Shown: one piece after another, positions 32,271 through 45,170 of the stretch
How positions within the stretch are numbered: the first letter of the stretch is position 1
Layout of the letters: the number at the start of each line of letters is the position of its first letter
Assembly (NCBI RefSeq): GCF_964275005.1
Contig: NC_092696.1
Location: 28,090,953 to 28,154,952, forward strand
Direction of reading: 5' to 3'
Length of the DNA: 64,000 nt
From: Diadema setosum
Lineage: Eukaryota; Echinodermata; Echinoidea; Diadematoida; Diadematidae
Translations under genes and position numbers: made by a program
The notes under the pieces: model-generated
Databases searched by the model: none
Seen by the model: the letters and a program-made list of their open reading frames with translations, nothing else
Told to the model about the DNA's origin: nothing

Positions 32271-33539
32271 CCATTCGTTTATTGCATACATGTAGCTGCT
32301 GTAAACATGAATATTCATAAGACACGTGTGGACGTAGGGGAAAAGCTCGCTTTGCCGACCACCTATTTTTGAAGTTACAAGTGGAAATTAAATGGGTGGT
32401 TCTATAGTCCGTCAAACCAAGTTTTGGTGATAAAAATAAAAAAGAGGGAGCAAATGAAGACAAAAATATTGTTCTTTTTCCCATAACGTGGGAAAAGAAA
32501 TATTAAAGAAAAAATACGAGGCCCTGAGACCCATGGATACCCAAGGATGCCTACTTATTAAACCTATAATGACTATATCATCTCCCCTCCCAAAATAATA
32601 TTTATTAAATGATGATACAATAATAGTATTCATATAATAATGATAATAAATGATAATGTACAGTCTGAAGCAGATAAACGGGCGAGGATATGTAAACATA
32701 TTGTCGTTGTGTGTGTTTTTTTTTTAAATGACGTTGTAAAATGAATATTATTCATGACATACGCCACTTTTCAGCTTTTTCATGAAGAGAAAAGATGTGT
32801 GTGCGTTGGGGCCAGATAGGGCTCATGTATTTTTTTTTTCAACGGGCGTCGAGACTGAGGGCGAATGGCATGGGGAAGGGGGAGATATGCAGGGCAAAAT
32901 GTCAATGGCACCGAGGTATTCAAAACCTAGATAGGGCTTCTTGACAACTGTGTTGTAAATGAACCAGGTTCAGATTGGTATTTACAGGTGAATGTGCATT
33001 CTTTTCAGCAAAATTAACAAAAGCCATTCATGTAGCACTGACATGTAAATTAACACTTCCTGCATGGATATTTTCAACTGTTCTTCTTGAAGACTATTCC
33101 ATGTATTGCAAAGTCTTTGGTTGGAGAGGTCATTGCAGACTAGTGCTAACTGTGAACTGGCTTATTGGTTGTCATGCTATATCAGTCCAATGGGCAATGT
33201 CTTACCCTTTACTGTGCTTTGTTCACCTGTTAGAATGCACACAAGAGTACTTCCTTCGCGATTAGCACTGATGTTTGGAAACTTACTGAATTGCCTTATC
33301 TCTTAACCTGTTGAGGATCATAACTCAAACTTTTTTTTTTTTTCTTAATTTTTTAATGCCTGGGCACCTTAATGGCTAAGATAGCATAATTGGTAATCAA
33401 GGACATACTGGACACATACACTGTATACTCAGATAAAGCACAATGACATGCTCAAAATAAATACTTGGTCACTCGCAAGAGAAGGGAAGGACAAAGTGGA
33501 ACATGGACATGCCATTATGGTATACTGTGACCCACATAG
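32271..33539. other. Unassigned DNA
   Basis: No gene recognised. AT-rich, with poly-T runs and a partial TTAA-family MITE end near 33303 (CTTAACCTGTTGAGGAT). Confidence 0.35.
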
Positions 33540-33734
33540 GCGCCGGAAGTGGGGGGGGCAGGGGGGGGCAGCCGCCCCCCCCCCCAATCCAAAAAGTGGG
33601 GGGGGGGGGGGCGCAAAACGCATTTTTGCCCCCCCCCAAAAAGCCCCCCCCCAAAAAAAAAATAAATAAATAAATAAACAAATAAATAAAAATGGATAAA
33701 ATAAGATAGATATGTATATTATTGAATAAACGCG

Positions 33735-34665
33735 AAAAAACATAGCTAAAAACGGCAGTTTTTGGACTGTAAAATGTCAAAATTTCCAAGCTCGCTCGCT
33801 CCGCTCGCTCGCATTCAATCGCTATGCCATTCTCCTAATGTTGCTGCCAGTAATTGCCAGCAGTTGCGCCTGGGCCGCCCCCCCCTTAATTTCCAAAGCT
33901 GAAAAAAAAAAAAAATATATATATATATAGAGCTCTACAAACGGCAGTTTGGGGACTGTCAAATGTCAAAATTAATGGTCAAATTTATTTGTTATGCCAT
34001 TTTCCTAACGTTGCAGCAAGTAATTGCCAGCAGTTGAGCCCGGTGCGCCTCCCCCTTAATTTCCAAAGCGAAAAACATAGCTACAACGGCAGTTTTTGGA
34101 CTGTAGAATGTCAAAATTTTCAAGCTCGCTCGCTTCGCTTGCTCGCATTAAATCATTATGCCATTCTCCTAATAAATGTTGCAGCCAGTAATTGCCAGCA
34201 GTTGCGCCCGATGCGCCCCCATTAATTTCCAAAGCGAAAGACACCAGTTTCGGGACTGTAGAATGTCAAAATTTTCAAGCTCGCTTGCTTCGCTTGCTCG
34301 CATTGAATGGTTATGCCATTTTCCTAATGTTGCTGCCAGTAATTGCCAGCAATTGCGCCTGATGCGCCCCCATTAATTTCCAGAGCGAAAGATATAGCTA
34401 CAAACGCCAGTTTTGGGACTGTAGAATGTCAAAATTTTCAAGCTCGCTCGCTTCGCTCGCTGGCATTGAATGGTTATGCCATTCTCCTAATGTTGCCGCC
34501 AGTAATTGCCAGCAGTTGTGCCCGATGCCCCCCCCTTAGTTTCCAAAGTGAAAGATATAGCTACAAACGGCAGTTTTGGGACTGTAAAATGTCAAAATTT
34601 TCAAGCTCTTTCGCTCCGCTCGCTCGCATTTTATTGTTATGCAATTCTCCTGATGTTGCTGACAG
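33735..34665. repeat. Six-unit tandem array, period 145-190 bases
   Basis: Units begin with ACGGCAGTTTTGGGACTGTA near 33753, 33942, 34087, 34243, 34405 and 34568. Each contains TCAAGCTCGCTCGCTTCGCT, GCCAGTAATTGCCAGCAGTT and a C-rich block. The second unit has lost the CTCGCTCGC block. Confidence 0.85.
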
Positions 34666-34879
34666 TATATAATTTGTCGTTTCACACCGTCATTCCATAA
34701 TCCATGTAAGGAAAACTTACAATGTTGCTCAATGACTGCGTTGTTGAATGTATCACATTCCGTAATGTATTGTAGTCCCATTATTGCGCACGCACACACG
34801 CACATGCATACACACCGTCAAAATTACTTTTCCACAAGGTGCCCACCCGCAATGTTTCGACCCACCGTACGCCACTTTA

Positions 34880-34880
34880 C

Positions 34881-34928
<48 letters not shown>

Positions 34929-34931
34929 GTG

Positions 34932-34992
<61 letters not shown>

Positions 34993-34994
34993 AT
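34880..34994. repeat. Palindromic (TA)(CA)-(TA)-(TG)(TA) microsatellite
   Basis: A CA run and a TG run of similar length flank a TA core with ACATATATGTGT at the centre, so the whole tract can form one long hairpin or cruciform. Confidence 0.9.
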
Positions 34995-35069
34995 TGTGTA
35001 ACATTATGTATGGTCTATCGTGAGCCCCCTCCAATATTTGCCCCCCCAATCCAAAACTGCTTCCGGCGC

Positions 35070-35770
35070 GCGTGGTCACCAGCATCACAAAATCACCAAA
35101 ACGTCCCTTGACATGGGTCTGTAGTGAAGGGCGGAGTCTGAAAGAGCTGACTCTAAGCTTTAAGATGATGTATAACTCAATACAAACGAACTTCCCTATT
35201 GGAACCTATCTAAATAATGAGAAGCTGGACTCTGCCTGTAGAAAGGAGGAAGTTCTCTTATTGGTCAGTGCGTGGCATCCTGGTTACTGTTTGGTCGTGC
35301 TAAATGAACATCGCAGAGGTTGCTAGGAGCATACCTGCTATTGTCAAGAGGTGAAAACACCTCCCCTTGATCATGATAACATCGGAAGGAAAACTATGAG
35401 GGTGTTTTTTCTCGAAACGCTGATTTCCTAAACCACTCGACAATCATCAATATCTCCACAACTGAGTACTTTTGTGAGTCGTGTAATGTACATGTATTGA
35501 AATTAAAGTGGAAGAGTAAAGGAATAATGGCATGTCATTTTCAGAAAATTGTCCTCCCCGACTTTCAGATCCTTTTGTTGTAGCGGGTCAGATACAACCG
35601 TGTATGTACAGATCTGTACAATTACAATTTGCATGCTCCAACTGGGGTTTGTGACTTCTGCTGTTTGTGTTAGTGTGCTTATTTTAGATGTTGACCTTAG
35701 CACTATGATAATATGCTAATGATATGTTGTACCATACCAGTATTGTTGTTTAATACTGCTGCACTAATTA
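35070..35770. other. Unassigned DNA
   Basis: No gene recognised; frames lack motifs and splice context. Confidence 0.35.
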
Positions 35771-36150
35771 CCTCCGCCAAGGGAGGAGGTTATGTTTTCG
35801 TTACCGTTGGTTTGTTCGTTCGTTTGTTTGTTTGTTCGTTCGTTCGTTTGTCCGTGTGCAAAATAACTCCAAAAGTAGTTAACGGATTGGCATGAAACTT
35901 GCAGGAAAGGTTGAGAATGACACGAGTAACAAACGATTAACTTTTGGTAGTGATCCAAGAATTTTTTGGGAATTTATGAAGGATTTTGATATTTTGGCAG
36001 GTAGGGTCAATGAACTTGGGAGTTCAGGCTGCGCGTATTTGAGGTTTGCATGCGCGCACTAAAGTGCGTGCTCTAGTTTCTGCTGGGGAGAGGCACGCCG
36101 AAAGTAACTGCTTGGCGGAGGTCTGTGCTCTCGGAGTGCTTTTCTAGTTA
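35771..36150. mobile_element. CCTCCGCCAAG-ended dispersed element, copy 1
   Basis: CCTCCGCCAAG (35771-35781) is perfectly inverted at 36111-36121, followed by a tail GTGCTCTCGGAGTGCTTTTC. Inside is a GTTTGTTCGTTC-type tract, then AAAATAACTCCAAAAGTAGT and GCGCGTATTTGAGG. A diverged copy is at 61395-61845 and a tail fragment at 41371-41432. Confidence 0.7.
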
Positions 36151-37002
36151 GTTCTTCTTTTGTTGCTGCTAGGTAAGTACTATGATATACTAAATTACTA
36201 CTCTGTAGTACTTACAGTGTAAACACTGTTTAAAATGTGTAAAACCAGATACGACCATTTTGAAGGTAGTGACTGCTGCACATACAGCTGTACTTCTGAA
36301 AATAATGATACCTCAAGTACTATGTGGAATAGCTTTTTAAAACCAAATTTAGTGCATTTGACATTGTTGCGCAGCCATGATTTTGTCAAGATGCTTTTTC
36401 TTTTTAAATATGGCAGGAAAGGAAAAACAAACTGCAATCAATCAAATAATTTTGAATTTCCATTTTGAGCACAAAATGACTCATTCCACACTAAAAGACT
36501 AAAACAAAAAAACAAAAACAAGATGAACAAGGTATATTAACAATGCCATCTACTTCAGTGCAGAACAACAAATTCTCTTTTCAGTTTTTTTTTAATCATA
36601 TTGATGAAGTAGAATCACTGCCTTTAAAGGGGTGTTTTCCTAGTGACAGCAAATGGGAATAGAAGATGAGTGGCGGTATGATCAAAGTGATTAACAGCAC
36701 CTACTTAGGGTATGATGAAGTCTGTATCTGGATGCCTTTTTGAGCATGATGTGCTTCAATCTTGGGGGATTGTTGTCAGTTTCAATATCATTCAGATTAT
36801 GAGAATATCAATTTCATTTTTCTCCCCTGGTCTATACTCACATTACAATGTGCAAGGAGTGGATAAGAGGAACATTGTTTTCTTTTATGATCAAATCTAA
36901 TTTCTTTGTTTTTGTAGCTGTGTCTCCAATGATAAAGACGAAAGAGAAACCTCTCATTGTCTTTCAGTGAATGTGGTCTTGCTGTCATAACACCAAAAAT
37001 TC

Positions 37003-37095
37003 TTAACCTGTGTAGGATGGTTTGATCTTGCTACAACACACATTTCCCATAGATGCTTGCCCGAGTATACTCGGGACTCGTCCTCAACGGGTTAA
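37003..37095. repeat. TTAA-ended mini-MITE, copy 1
   Basis: Starts TTAACCTGTGTAGGATGG and ends CTCAACGGGTTAA. The core is CCCATAGATGCTTGCCCGAG. Imperfect TIRs with TTAA at both tips. Confidence 0.7.
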
Positions 37096-39417
37096 GCACA
37101 GAAACTACTTCTTCTGCAAGGGCTCCTTAAGTGCATCCTGCTACATGTACAAACTAGATAATTATAGAGAAGATATGCTTCTAATGTGATTTAAAAGTTT
37201 AGCAGTGTTGAATATGTAAATTAATAATATGCAGACTTAAACATTTGACAATTTTGTCTGCTGCACAATCCCCTTCTCCAACTAGAACATTTGAATGAAG
37301 ATAGTACTAGTATTATATCAGTCACATCCTATATACATGTATGTGTCAATGTGCACTCCATACCATCCTCAATTCCTATTTTCTCAGAATATTTTGTACA
37401 AGCTCTTGTCTGGTCACTTGTGAAGTATACTTTTATTTAGAAAAAAAAAATGTTAATTGATTTTGATTTTAAATAATATTTTAGTAGGCTGCGTTAATAA
37501 CATGTTACTGTCAGTTTAAAGCTTCCATGAACCCATATTATAGCAAATATCTCCAAAATATATATTAAGGAACATGGCCTTTACATTTAGATAAATTAAT
37601 GACAACTTCTAAGTCAGTGTTGGGTGTGTCGGTGTGATGACCACATCTTTCCCTTAGAGTGCTATAGTGCTATAGTAGTAATTAACAGAACAATACCCCC
37701 GCTTCATTACAATCCAAACAGCTTTGTACAGATCATAGATCTTAGTGATTACTACCAGTTGAGGTCACTGTAAAGCATTCTATTGATTTCTGGATAATTC
37801 AATCCATCATGTCCAAAATTACTTTTCTGTGGTTTTGTGCTGCATTTCATTATATATGTGTACATATATAATGTGTAATTCTTACTGTTCATTTTTATTG
37901 TGGTATAAGGTACAGTGTACAATACAGTTTGTAAAACATTTTTTTTTTTTTCTCATTGGGACCCTTTATTGTTCAGTTTACATGTTGTACAGTGTATAAC
38001 TATTTGTTTTTTGACTGCAGAATTGCAAATTCATATGAATTGTTCGTTCTATTTCCTGAAATTGATGTGTTTTAGAAGACTGAAAACATACTGCTTCTTG
38101 ATTCATTATAAAAGTTGTGTAAATGTCTTTCTGGTTTGTAGCAGATTTTTTGAATTTTGATAATAATTATCCAGTTCCCGCTAGTGTTTTTTCTTTTTTA
38201 TTGCAACACATAGAATATTATGCACTGAAATGCAGAATTTTCAATTGAATAATCACAAGATGATAATTTCTGCCAGAGAATTTCCCCTAGTAGGAACTTG
38301 AGCTATGGGTTAAAAAATACAATAAAAATTATTCTGAATTGGGGGGGGGGGGGGGGGAAGAGGTGGCTTGAGAAGGAAGAGCCAGGTTGCACAGATGCAA
38401 ATAACACTTTGAAATCTTCCAAATTAGATAATTCCTTGAAATCTTAGTCCTTTACATACAAATTCATATGCATTGCAAGTTCAGATTTATAGTATGCGTG
38501 GATTGGATAAAATTTTGAGAAACAAAATGTGTCCATACACATAACAAAATGTGCCCAATTTCTCTCTCTTTTCCTTAAAAAAAAAAAATTTACTTCTTCA
38601 TGTTCTCTTCCCTTTTCCTCTTTCTTCTTTGATTTCTACTGGCTAGCACTACGAAGAATATGAAGCATTGACAGAGAATGGTTCACATCCGCATTAATAG
38701 AAGCTGCATGATAGAAATGCAGATAGAATGAAATAGCGCCCTCTTGAGAGTGATTTTAGTCACTGCATCATAGAATGTCACATCATAGTCGCACTCAGTT
38801 TCTGCTCATCTGGCAATGTTAGCATGGCCAGTGCCGTGTTTTCCTAAGTGAAGTGGGTGGGGGGGGGGGGGGGGGAGCACTTTAGGTTTTATCAGCTATC
38901 ACAAGCAAAGCAACAAAAAAGAAAGGCCTTCAGTGCAAAAACAAGGCCTTACTTCACTTGCACTTGAAGGTGTCATTCTATTTCTTTTTTTCTAGTGCCA
39001 CTTTTGAGGTAAAAAAAAATGTGAGGGGGCCCAAAGTGGTGACACCGTATGTATTCCTATTTATGGTGAAAAAAAAAAGAAAAAAAGTGTGTGTGTTGGG
39101 GGGGGGGGGGGGAGAGCCCCCCAGCATTTGTGCCTTGTTTTATTCACTCAAATTGTACGGGATATAATATGTCCTAGTATTCTGAGGATATACTTCTTTG
39201 GTCTTAATAAGACATGTTAAATTTCTTCCTTGGATTTTACTGATTTTATTTCTTTTTTATTTCATATGGCAGGTGCAATAACCAACAGTAGCTGATAAAA
39301 AGCAAGCAATCGAAATATTGCAGTAGTAGCTATGTTGTAGATATTATTAATATGCTGAGAAGCCTGAAGAGAACATATTCATTTATTTTTTATCTTTCCC
39401 TTTTTTCTTTTTTTTTT

Positions 39418-39503
39418 AAACCATTGAGGATGGACTGATTTTGCTATGAGTCTCCCATAGACGCCTGCCTGAGTATACTAAGGACTTGTCGTCAACGGGT
39501 TAA
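39418..39503. repeat. TTAA-ended mini-MITE, copy 2
   Basis: Same core (CCCATAGACGCCTGCCTGAG); ends GTCAACGGGTTAA. The left tip has decayed. Confidence 0.7.
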
Positions 39504-40269
39504 GAGAAGGGAGGGGTTGGTTTGCAAGAACTATATTTTTTATTGGACATGAAGATCAGTGTAGGAAGTGTTGTGAGAAGGCAGCAGCTGTTGCACTGGC
39601 CCAGTGCAGTCCAAATAATGATTCGGCTTGGTGGAATATCGCTCAGTGATTACATCCATGGTTGCACAGTAATGGGGTATTTCAGCTGCGTGAAGTCACA
39701 TGATGTTGATGTATGCTTTGCATCGAGGTATTCTTTGTGTTACCATTAGGAATTGGCAAAAATAATTGGCAATTTTAGGCTTCTTTACTGTCACGTGAAA
39801 GTGTTTGTACCTTGTCTAAGGGTGAACATAGGACACACACACAAACAAACAAACAAAGGAACACACACCAACAAACAAGTATATTTTCTCCACTAAGAAG
39901 GCTGATACAGTATCATATAAAATGCCATTATATGCATATATTCTAGGCTGTAAGTGACCAAGAACATGTTATTGATCAATATACATTGCATTATACGCAC
40001 CAGTGAGGAATTAGGCTTACTTTCAATTTTCAGGTTGATTTACTTTTGTTTTTTTTTCATGCCAAGAAAACATGAATTACAAAGGAAAGATGTCATCCAT
40101 GCTTCCCTTCTCTGACTGTATAGCAATGAAGAGAACATTTTTTGAGGTTTCTATGGTAGATATGACTGGATGAAATCAGATTGCATGTAGTATGTTCCAT
40201 GATTAGTTTGGGCTGCAGCTGTCGACTGCCTCTTGAAGGGTATTATACACCTTGCTGAGTAAATATTTG

Positions 40270-40615
40270 CAGCGATATCTCTCTTCTCTCTCTCTTTGTC
40301 TCCCACAAGGTACATAGGTATAATATATCCCTCTCTCTCTCCCTTCTGCTATGTGCATTGGTATATCATATCTCTCCCTCTTTCTTTTGCAGTGTATATT
40401 GGTATATTATATTAATGTAATATATCCCTCTCTTTCTCTTTCTTTCTTTCTTTCTTTCTCTCTCTGTATGTCTTCGACAATGTATTTTGGTATATTATAT
40501 CACCCTCTCTTCCTCTCCCTCTCTCTCTCTCTCCCTTTCTTTCTCAGACTCTCTCCCCCTCAGTCTCTCTCTCTCTATATATATTTTGATCCCTCTGTGT
40601 CTGTTGGTTTTTCTC
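40270..40615. repeat. CT-rich compound repeat with interspersed TATT blocks
   Basis: CTCT and CTTT runs alternate with blocks like TGTATATTGGTATATTATAT, repeated about four times at irregular spacing. Confidence 0.8.
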
Positions 40616-41163
40616 TCTCTTTCTGCCAGAGTGTAGACCAGTATTTGTGGGAGTATATCTTACCGGTTGTTGGCCACGATAATCACTGGCTGGAAAACCA
40701 TGAGGCAATGGAGGAGAAAGGTGTGTAGGAAATATATCAATTCTTAGTGGGTTCTCTGCTCCAACATTCCAACAGTGAAGTGGTGTGTATTATCATGTGC
40801 GATGATATCATGTCTTTATGAAGTGATGGTTGCATAAGAATTTCTCATACACCTGTACATGTGTCGTGCAGTGCATATGGTTGTTATTGAAAGAAGGCAA
40901 GGTGCGCATTTCAAGTGCTGTAAGTTCATGATATACAAATGACGCACATGTCTGAGTGCGTCAGTCAGAGTTGTGTGCGTGAACTATGGATTGTTCAACC
41001 TACGAGGTGAAGTGAAGTGGATTTAGGCTAAATGCCATAGTTACTGCATCAATTATGGTTGGTACGTAGGTAGTGGGGGTGTATTTTCTTGGTCAAGCAG
41101 CTGTGCAAATGATACGTACATGCATGAATGTAGTCCTATGATACAGGATGGAAATCACGATAT

Positions 41164-41432
41164 ACTGTAAAACATGATATATTCGTGGCACGAAATTTTC
41201 GCGAATTGGAGCCGACGGCCTTTTTGGTGGCATGAAATTTTCGCAAATTGCCACTTGCGTTCAGTGCATATAGTGTAGACAAGAAATTTTGTGTGCATTT
41301 TAATTTTGCATATCTTGGCGCTTGCGAAATTCGCGAAATTAAAATGCACACGAACATTCCTCGTTTTAAAGTAGGTGGAAATGAGCTGCTTGACAGAAGT
41401 CTGCACTGTCCGAGTGCTTTCTTACTTTGTAT
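41164..41432. repeat. Composite repeat: TTTTCGCGAATT direct repeats, a 16-bp-stem hairpin and an element tail
   Basis: GAAATTTTCGC(G/A)AATTG occurs twice. GTGTGCATTTTAATTT (41291-41306) is perfectly inverted at 41336-41351. The following TCCGAGTGCTTTC (about 41371-41432) matches the tail of the 35771 element family. Confidence 0.65.
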
Positions 41433-42569
41433 GCTTGTCCATCATCTCTGCCTCATTATGAGCTCTGCATAGTAAGCATCAATTCCTGAGATGTAGGAAG
41501 AACTGCTTAATAGTCAAATCCAGGCCAGAAGCAGGCTTATCACTTTTGCTGACATCATTACTGTGTGGAGGGCGCTTTTTGCAGAACTTGATGAGTTTGA
41601 TTTTGAAATAGCCTATAAATGCTGATCAATATTTATGGCAATAAACCCGTGGCAATCACTCTTCAAATCTTGTGCTCAGCGTGCGAGGCACAATGCGCGA
41701 AGTAAACACAGACCACTGACTGTGTAATTACACAGAAACACGCTGTTATGCTCGACTTGAGTTGTGTGCATCTCCTTTGCATTTCAAGCTTTTCTCTTCT
41801 CCTGTCATGTGCATTGTGTTGAAGTAGTCTGGGCGTAGAATCTGGCGCAATAAATGACGAGCACTGCAACATTGTCAAGTGGCGTGATGGAGAGTTCCAG
41901 AGAATCTATTCTGTCTTTGTACACATCAGCCAGAATCTTGGGATCATGCTATCATACCCTCTAAACACATTGGTGACATTTAAAAAAAAAAAAAAGATGT
42001 TGAACTTTCCTGATCGATTCAAATGAATGAATTCTTGCATTGAGTAGATATGTATAAAACGTGTATTGCAACTGATGGATAATTGCACATGCTTACCATG
42101 AATTTTGATCATGGTGGCCACTTTAATGCTGAATTATTTGTGCTTAGTTATGTTGATGTAGGGCAATTTCTAAATCGTGTGCAATTTATGGACTGACTTT
42201 TCCCGCACTGATCATGGAAGACAACAACATCAATAACAACAACATAAAAAATCAAGAAGGCAAAGATTTTGAAAGCTTGCTTCCACTATCAAGGTGTTTG
42301 TGAGGCAATCTGACAGTGCTATTAAAAAGCCATATTATCTTTTTTTTTTTTCGTTCTTTTTCTATTGGCAAGTGTCTTTTTTGGGGAAAATGCATGCTCC
42401 AAATCAGCCCTCTTACTACTTTGTAGCTTTTTGTTTATTGTTGGCAAATTTTTATAGGCTTCTATTCACATCGTATGAGAGTAGAAATAATAAATAGAGC
42501 AGCACATCATTTGCAGCTCACATTGTTAAACTGTTGAAGAATAGTCCCAAGTATGTATCGTTCAGGACA
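41433..42569. other. Unassigned DNA
   Basis: No gene recognised. Confidence 0.35.
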
Positions 42570-42766
42570 CTGTCTTATAAAACTTGTGATAGAAATCAAT
42601 CAATCACAAATCTCTTGAAAGCTGCCATCAATCGCAGCCTGTGATTGATTGATTGCAGTTCTCTGTCCTAATTTCAATCATAACTTTTTTCATAAGATGG
42701 ATTTGCATTCAATCGTAAAGTTGTGATTGATTTGAATCAATCACAAGTCTTTATAAGACGGGGCCC
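42570..42766. repeat. MITE with CTTATAAAGACTTGTGATTG-type TIRs
   Basis: CTGTCTTATAAAACTTGTGA at the left is inverted as TCACAAGTCTTTATAAGACG at the right. ATCAATCACAA blocks inside each arm also pair. Confidence 0.7.
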
Positions 42767-43131
42767 AGGTGTCTGTGGGAAAAGTGTGTTAAAGGAAAAT
42801 CAGCTAGTCCTCAACTGGTTAGGAGTGAAGTGTTACTAAACCCTTAATACCGTGCTAACTTTGTCAATTGGCAAAGATGTCTGGACCTGAATTGAGATAA
42901 TCCAATCCCTCTTATCCCCATTGTTCCACCATGATCTTCCTGTTTGACTGTCAATGCACATTACTAGATATTATATAGTATGTGGGTTGGCTTGTTGATC
43001 TACTCTGTGCAACTAGTTCAAGTTCAGGCGATTTACTGAATACTGATGAAAAACTTGGCAAAGTAAAGTTAAGTGCCATGGCACAAAAAGGGTTTTAAAA
43101 ACAGTGCCTTTAATGGTTATCATAACTTATA

Positions 43132-43434
43132 CAGAGACTCCAACCCAAAGCACCTTCTGATCTGGAGATTCTCCCGCCTGAAACCCCTAGCAAACGGGAG
43201 ACTCCAACTTGATGTGTGCAAAGCGCGAAGTTCCTAGGGTTCTAGATGCTCTCTTGTGCTATCTAAGGCTTATTTTTTCAACATACGATAGAAATAAGTA
43301 AGAAATCCCTTCCAACGGGAGACAAAGAGCCAGGGCGGGAGAAATTAGATCTCAAACGGGAGAACGGGAGATTTTGCAAAAATGGGTTTTCGGCAGGAGA
43401 TCTCCCGTCGAAAACGGGAGAGTTGGAGTCTATG
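43132..43434. mobile_element. hAT-like MITE, copy 1, with 6-bp target duplication
   Basis: TIR CAGAGACTCCAAC at the left, GTTGGAGTCTATG at the right. The target duplication CTTATA is perfect (43126-43131 and 43435-43440). GGGAGA/TCTCCC motifs fill the interior. The second copy is at 58151-58497. CAG-type ends and short duplications suggest a hAT relative; no transposase is present. Confidence 0.8.
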
Positions 43435-43440
43435 CTTATA

Positions 43441-44809
43441 TACTAAATGAATTCATTGCTGGAACTGTCAATATTATCAAGCTTACTGTACTTAAACTCA
43501 AGTAAACAAATTTAGGTTCCATTTTATTTCTCTGATAGCATGTTCACTTTGATTCAAATTTTGATTATAATTGACCACCATGTTCTATGTTGATAGAATT
43601 TCATTGTGCATCCTCACTGAATATCATGCATCTTGTTTAATCCTACATTTTTTTTTCATTAAGAATATGAACATAAATTACACTGAATTGAAATGAAAAT
43701 TACAGATGAAATGTTTGAGCTATTTTGTTGTAAACTATGTAGTATTGAGACTGCAGATTGAATCCCAAAGTTTGAATGCCCCAAGCCCAGCTTAGCTATT
43801 TTTTTTTTTTCGTAAAGAATCTGAAATCTCCATAAAATGTACATAAAACCTACAAAGTTCTTTACAGATGTTGGCCTAAAGCTTCACAATGTAAGTTTTG
43901 AGTGCTAGAGAAAACACAATATCATTGCACACATTGTCCAATTTCTCAGGTACAGAAAAGCTTTAACCCTGAGCCCTGACACTCAATGCTTTATGTGTGA
44001 CACTATGCCTTGCCATGTATCAGATTTATTTTGCTTTCCATGATTAAATTTGGTTACTGAATATGATTTGGCACAAACGTCATGTTTGCTTTAAAAAAAA
44101 AATGGATCCTGGCTGTACACCAACTCATACATTTAACATGACGGATGTACTTGTGCCAAGTTATTCCACAGCCAGAATTTCTCCAATGCAACTCCATTTT
44201 TGAATTAGCTTCAAATAAATCAAGTGAACAGAATTTTAGAAGTTTCATCAAAATCAGATCTGAAATTCATGCAAATGAGAAGGTCACAGACATTTTTGTG
44301 AGATGATTTTCTGCGATTTCACTGTGCTAAGTGCTAAGTTTGAGTGCACAAAAGTACTAATATATGTACACACATGTACCATATTGTGTGGTGATATTTT
44401 TGCCTGTTAAATTTGCAGCTCAACAGTGATTTGCAAAAAAAAAAAAAATAAATTATCCCTGCGAAAAAATGAATAAAAGCTTTTACAGTATCATACGAAG
44501 TGTGTGCATATTGGATTAGAAGGAAAAAAAATTGATAGTGGATTTGTTATCATGTTTAATACGCTGAAATTGATAGTTCTGCTGAATGACAAGAAAAGTA
44601 TTAAAACAGATTATACAGTCAGATGAAGTCGTAAAGAGGGAAGAACTACTGAAGCAACAGCTGCTGCACATAAAAATAATTTTTCTTCCCCACCCCCGTT
44701 CCCCCACCCTCAGTCCCTGATTGTCTCTACTTCCTCTCCTATAATTACTACCCCCCAGGAAATCTGGAATTAACCAGAAGTGTGTGCGTGGAGAATTGAC
44801 TTGCTGCAA
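43441..44809. other. Unassigned DNA
   Basis: No gene recognised; AT-rich with A and T runs. Confidence 0.35.
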
Positions 44810-45170
44810 TCTGCAGCGCGGCCCTCAGAGCCGCCTCGGAATCACTGCTCCGTCAGTCAGTGCGTGCACCCTCACGTTCATTCCAGCGCGCCCCTATTTT
44901 CCCCCCGACTTGCACCTCTCAGTGTGCTCTCTCTCCCGTCTCCCCCCTCATGATCTCTCGTCAAGTGTTTGTCTCTCTTCTTGACGACGTCGGATTCTGA
45001 AGGAAAGCCTGCCCGCTCTGGCGTGCACTGTTTTCAAGTCGAACGCTCTCCCAGACGAACTGTGTTCTACTATCAGTTTTGACCCTTCTGTTATTCTTTG
45101 ATCCACCAGTTTCAGAGCAGCAGAGCTCCTTTTGCTTTCCATCGAACTAGGAAAACCTCTCGTGCTAATG
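44810..45170 (+). promoter_or_regulatory. GC-rich block, possible MTMR9-like 5' exon/promoter region
   Basis: A clear rise in GC and CpG within AT-rich DNA, 5.8 kb upstream of the MTMR9-like ATG exon. That exon is preceded by a splice acceptor, so at least one non-coding exon must lie upstream, and this block is one candidate. No TATA box or clear donor was identified. A 64-codon ATG frame on the minus strand (44948-45142) lacks a recognisable motif and may be fortuitous. Confidence 0.25.

Larger units (their letters stand above)
33540..35069. mobile_element. 1.5-kb element with GCGCCGGAAG termini, G/C runs and an internal tandem array
   Basis: GCGCCGGAAG at 33540-33549 is inverted at 35060-35069. 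Outside both, GTGACC-like bases extend the similarity (GTGACCCACATAG on the left, GTGGTCACC on the right). Next to the left end are long G and C runs with CCCCCCAATCCAAAA, a block that recurs near 35041. No protein is encoded. Confidence 0.6.
36151..41163. other. 5-kb gene-poor stretch
   Basis: I see no gene. It contains two TTAA-type mini-MITEs (37003 and 39418), G runs at about 38341, 38861 and 39098 (potential G-quadruplexes), and a CT-rich repeat at about 40270-40615. Occasional donor-like and acceptor-like motifs are not paired with coding frames. Confidence 0.4.

Noticed and set aside
33429..33789. Pro/Gly-rich ORFs around 33.5-33.8 kb
   Set aside because: They are translations of G and C homopolymer runs in the element end.
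44948..45142. 64-codon ATG frame on the minus strand
   Set aside because: No recognisable motif and it lies in a short GC-rich block where chance frames are expected; kept only as a remark.
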